DNA of 64,000 nucleotides, taken from NCBI GenBank assembly GCA_009911065.1, contig QXWR01000016.1, positions 34,860 through 98,859 on the forward strand, in the 5' to 3' direction. The first letter of the stretch is position 1. Each line of letters begins with the position of its first letter. Positions 62,359 through 64,000 of the stretch are shown one piece after another. Both the position numbers and the translations under genes were made by a program. The notes under the pieces are model-generated. The model was not told the DNA's origin. It ran no database searches and saw only the letters and a program-made list of their open reading frames with translations. This DNA comes from Clostridiaceae bacterium. Its GTDB lineage: Bacteria; Bacillota; Clostridia; Lachnospirales; Lachnospiraceae.

Positions 62359-63055
62359 TTACCCTCCTGCGGTATGCCGCTACCTGTGCCTTTGCAATTA
62401 CTTTTCCGCAATACAGCCTGCCCTGGTGGTATACTTTTGCAATTCTGCCAACTTGATTTTCATTCTCTGTCTCTATGGCTTCTAACACTTCACAATAATC
62501 ATAATTCACCAATTCTTCTGGCGCTCCAACTTCTTCCATTCCGCATTGCTGCATAAGCTTTTTTATCTCGCTATCCATCATCTGAAGCTGCTGCTGCCAT
62601 GCCTGCCGATTTTCCTCATCTTGAAATACGGTTTTTTGAAGTTGTTGCTGAAACAATTCTGTATGACCTCGGCAGCAGTCAATCAGGGATAGAAGTGCTT
62701 TTTCTTTTTGTTCCTTTTCTTTTAGAAGCTGTTCTAAAAGCTCTTTTTCCTTCTGCTGATCCTGAATCTCTTCCAGCAAATCCTCAAAGGACCTTGATTG
62801 TCTGCGAATCTGCTTTTCACTTCCTTTTATCGTCTCATCCAGGCTGTTCAACTGTGTTGTAAGTTTTTCTATTGCCTCCAGCTGCTCTTGCTGCCGTCTG
62901 GTAATTTCTTCTGTTATTTGATGTTGTTCTTGTTTCTCGCTTGTCCATTGTTCCTGAAATTGAAGTAACTGCTTTTTTACATCTTCTGTCCCTTTTTGGG
63001 AAATGGCAAGCATCTCTTTCCGTTCATCTTCTTTCTGCTTATTTCTGAAAAACAA
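62345..63055 (-). CDS. GrpE-like nucleotide exchange factor with long coiled coil
   Basis: 236 residues. Start at TTG 63055, eight bases after AAAGGAG. Residues 10-160 are a continuous Gln/Glu/Lys-rich coiled coil. The C-terminal 70 residues resemble the GrpE head (GMEEVGAPEELVNYDYCEVL, then VYHQGRLYCGKVIAKAQVAAYRR). It would speed ADP release from the Hsp70 encoded next. The identification is by pattern and position; sequence similarity to true GrpE is low. Confidence 0.75.
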   Translation of the reverse strand: MFFRNKQKEDERKEMLAISQKGTEDVKKQLLQFQEQWTSEKQEQHQITEEITRRQQEQLEAIEKLTTQLNSLDETIKGSEKQIRRQSRSFEDLLEEIQDQQKEKELLEQLLKEKEQKEKALLSLIDCCRGHTELFQQQLQKTVFQDEENRQAWQQQLQMMDSEIKKLMQQCGMEEVGAPEELVNYDYCEVLEAIETENENQVGRIAKVYHQGRLYCGKVIAKAQVAAYRRRVNGLQ

Positions 63056-63115
63056 CCAGATGTACTCCTTTCTATGTTATAAATGTAACTTATTGGAAAT
63101 AAATTTCCTGTGGAT

Positions 63116-63145
63116 ATTGTATCACATTTCAATTATCTCTTTCAA
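63116..63145 (-). promoter_or_regulatory. Promoter of the accessory chaperone operon
   Basis: On the minus strand TTGAAA (63145-63140) and TACAAT (63121-63116) are 18 bp apart, with an extended TG before the -10. It lies about 60 bp before the TTG start. The sequence looks like a housekeeping sigma promoter, and I see no CIRCE-type inverted repeat. Confidence 0.65.
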
Positions 63146-63515
63146 CATACAAATACATTTTTTTGCATTTCTTTTTATTTTTTTAATAATTAACTAATAC
63201 TCCTTGTACTTTTATTGCTGTTTTGGATGGTATTTTAGACGATTTTTCATTCATTTTTGTGTTTTTTTAAGTTGAATTGAACATACTAGAAAATATATTA
63301 AAATTACCAGAATATTCTGATAAATATAGGGTTATTTCTTGATATTTATAAATTTTTTGTTTTCACAGATTTTTTCTTTTATTATCAAATAATTTTGATT
63401 TTTCTTTTCATTTCACAACTGCTGATAATTCCCCTTATAGGAAGTTGGCCGCCATCCGTAGTAAAAACAGGCAATTTCGAGGAATTTCAAAAAGAAAAAG
63501 GAGAGTGCATTAATT
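63146..63515. other. Divergent intergenic region before the repeat-protein gene
   Basis: Very AT-rich. No clear -35/-10 pair for the + strand gene can be picked with confidence, although TGATAAATATAGGG and TTGATATTTATAAA are weak candidates. The stretch 63424-63446 nearly repeats a 23-base segment at 54333-54355. GAAAAAGGAGAG just before ATG 63516 is a strong ribosome binding site. Confidence 0.4.
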
Positions 63516-64000
63516 ATGAGAAAGCAGACAAAAGTAGTTGCAGTAACCTCTGCAGCCGCCCTGCTGGCCATTGGCGCTTCCATGACTTCCTTCGCAGCTA
63601 CCGGCTGGGTACAGGAGAATGGCGAGTGGTTCTGGTATGACAGAGACGGCAGCCGTGTGGAAGATGAGTGGAAAAAGTCGGGTAATGACTGGTATTGGCT
63701 GGACAGCGAAGAGAACGGAGCTATGGCTCTGGATAAGCTGATCGAGGATGACGGCGATACTTACTATGTAAATTCCACTGGCGTTATGGTTCGCAATGCT
63801 TGGGTTTCGATTGTAAATGAAGATCAGGATGATGACGAAGATCCGGCAGAGTATAACTGGTATTATTTCCAGTCTAATGGTAAGGCTTATAAAAAAGGCG
63901 ACAGTGGTAGTACCCGTTTTCGCACGATTAATGGAAAGAGATATGCTTTTGATGATGATGGAAAGATGCTGTATGGCTGGGTAAATAAGAGTGGTGAGCG
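63516..64000 (+). CDS. Secreted WG-repeat (choline/glucan-binding type) surface protein, 3' truncated
   Basis: 161 codons visible, running off the window. A signal peptide (MRKQTKVVAVTSAAALLAIG, cut near SFA-A) is followed by aromatic repeats such as GWVQENGEWFWYDRDGS, DWYWLDSEENG and YNWYYFQSNGKAYKKG. This is the cell-wall-binding/choline-binding repeat type common on Lachnospiraceae surface proteins. Such repeats bind wall polymers or glucans. The functional domain, if any, lies outside the window. Codon use is more GC-rich than in the glycan loci. Confidence 0.85.
   Translation, partial: MRKQTKVVAVTSAAALLAIGASMTSFAATGWVQENGEWFWYDRDGSRVEDEWKKSGNDWYWLDSEENGAMALDKLIEDDGDTYYVNSTGVMVRNAWVSIVNEDQDDDEDPAEYNWYYFQSNGKAYKKGDSGSTRFRTINGKRYAFDDDGKMLYGWVNKSGE

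Noticed and set aside
60634..63055. Standard heat-shock hrcA-grpE-dnaK-dnaJ operon
   Set aside because: No hrcA, no CIRCE element, no full DnaJ with zinc fingers; the GrpE-like protein is mostly coiled coil and the J-like protein carries TPR and SEC-C parts.
63395..63640. + strand frame of 81 residues overlapping the repeat-protein start
   Set aside because: It is out of frame with the clear signal peptide gene at 63516, which has a strong ribosome binding site and WG repeats.

Overview
The window looks like a low-GC Clostridia chromosome, most likely Lachnospiraceae. The grounds are AT-rich DNA, strong AGGAGG-type ribosome binding sites, TTG/GTG starts, an AAA-ATPase/PD-(D/E)XK protein common in that family, a tiny holin-like type I toxin, and a secreted WG-repeat (choline/glucan-binding type) protein at the right edge. 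No rRNA, tRNA, CRISPR array or complete IS was recognised.

Left half (1-27.3 kb, + strand): a surface-glycan locus exported by an ABC transporter (Wzm/Wzt type). It holds GT2 enzymes and CDP-glycerol glycerophosphotransferase-like (TagF-like) enzymes. One GT2/TagF pair exists as two genes, and a second version is a three-domain fusion. Three tandem paralogous giant membrane proteins follow. Next is a module of class II aldolase, two nucleotidyltransferases, a membrane protein fused to a uridine-kinase-like domain and a HAD phosphatase, which probably makes and activates an unusual small building block. GtrA-like, GT-C-like, lipid-linked GT2 and GDPD-like genes end the run. The run stops abruptly at 27.38 kb against an AAA-ATPase gene on the opposite strand.

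Right half (30-55 kb, - strand, read from about 55.3 kb downward): a second, Wzx/Wzy-type polysaccharide locus. It starts with a promoter, a NusG-like processive antiterminator with two KOW-like segments, and an initiating sugar-phosphate transferase. Glycosyltransferases, a B12-type radical SAM protein, an acetyltransferase, Wzy, Wzx, a HddA-like kinase, an SDR and LicD follow. The full set for GDP-L-colitose is present: ManA, ManC, Gmd, a ColD-like dehydratase whose PLP lysine is histidine, and an Fcl/ColC-like enzyme. Beyond a strong hairpin terminator lies a phosphonate operon (Ppd, LicC-like nucleotidyltransferase, nucleotidyltransferase-PEP mutase fusion, iron alcohol dehydrogenase), which predicts a hydroxyethylphosphonate-decorated glycan.

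The most striking feature is a set of seven poly-G or poly-C tracts of 7-11 bases, each sitting exactly where one reading frame breaks into two. They lie in an acyltransferase-3 gene, the three tandem paralogs, a GT-C-like gene, a small membrane protein gene, and a DUF1796 gene of the right-hand locus. All seven are out of phase as written, and at each a length change of one or two bases restores a full-length frame. This is the signature of slipped-strand phase variation (contingency loci) acting on surface polysaccharide, which would let the cell switch many decorations combinatorially. An eighth, shorter G6 tract lies in the -35/-10 spacer of the AAA-ATPase promoter.

Far right (55-64 kb, mainly - strand): a long nested inverted repeat, a DUF6398 gene, an O-antigen-ligase-like membrane protein, an accessory chaperone operon (GrpE-like, Hsp70, and a J-like/TPR/SEC-C protein whose HPD motif is SPE), and, on the + strand, the 5' part of a secreted repeat protein running off the end.
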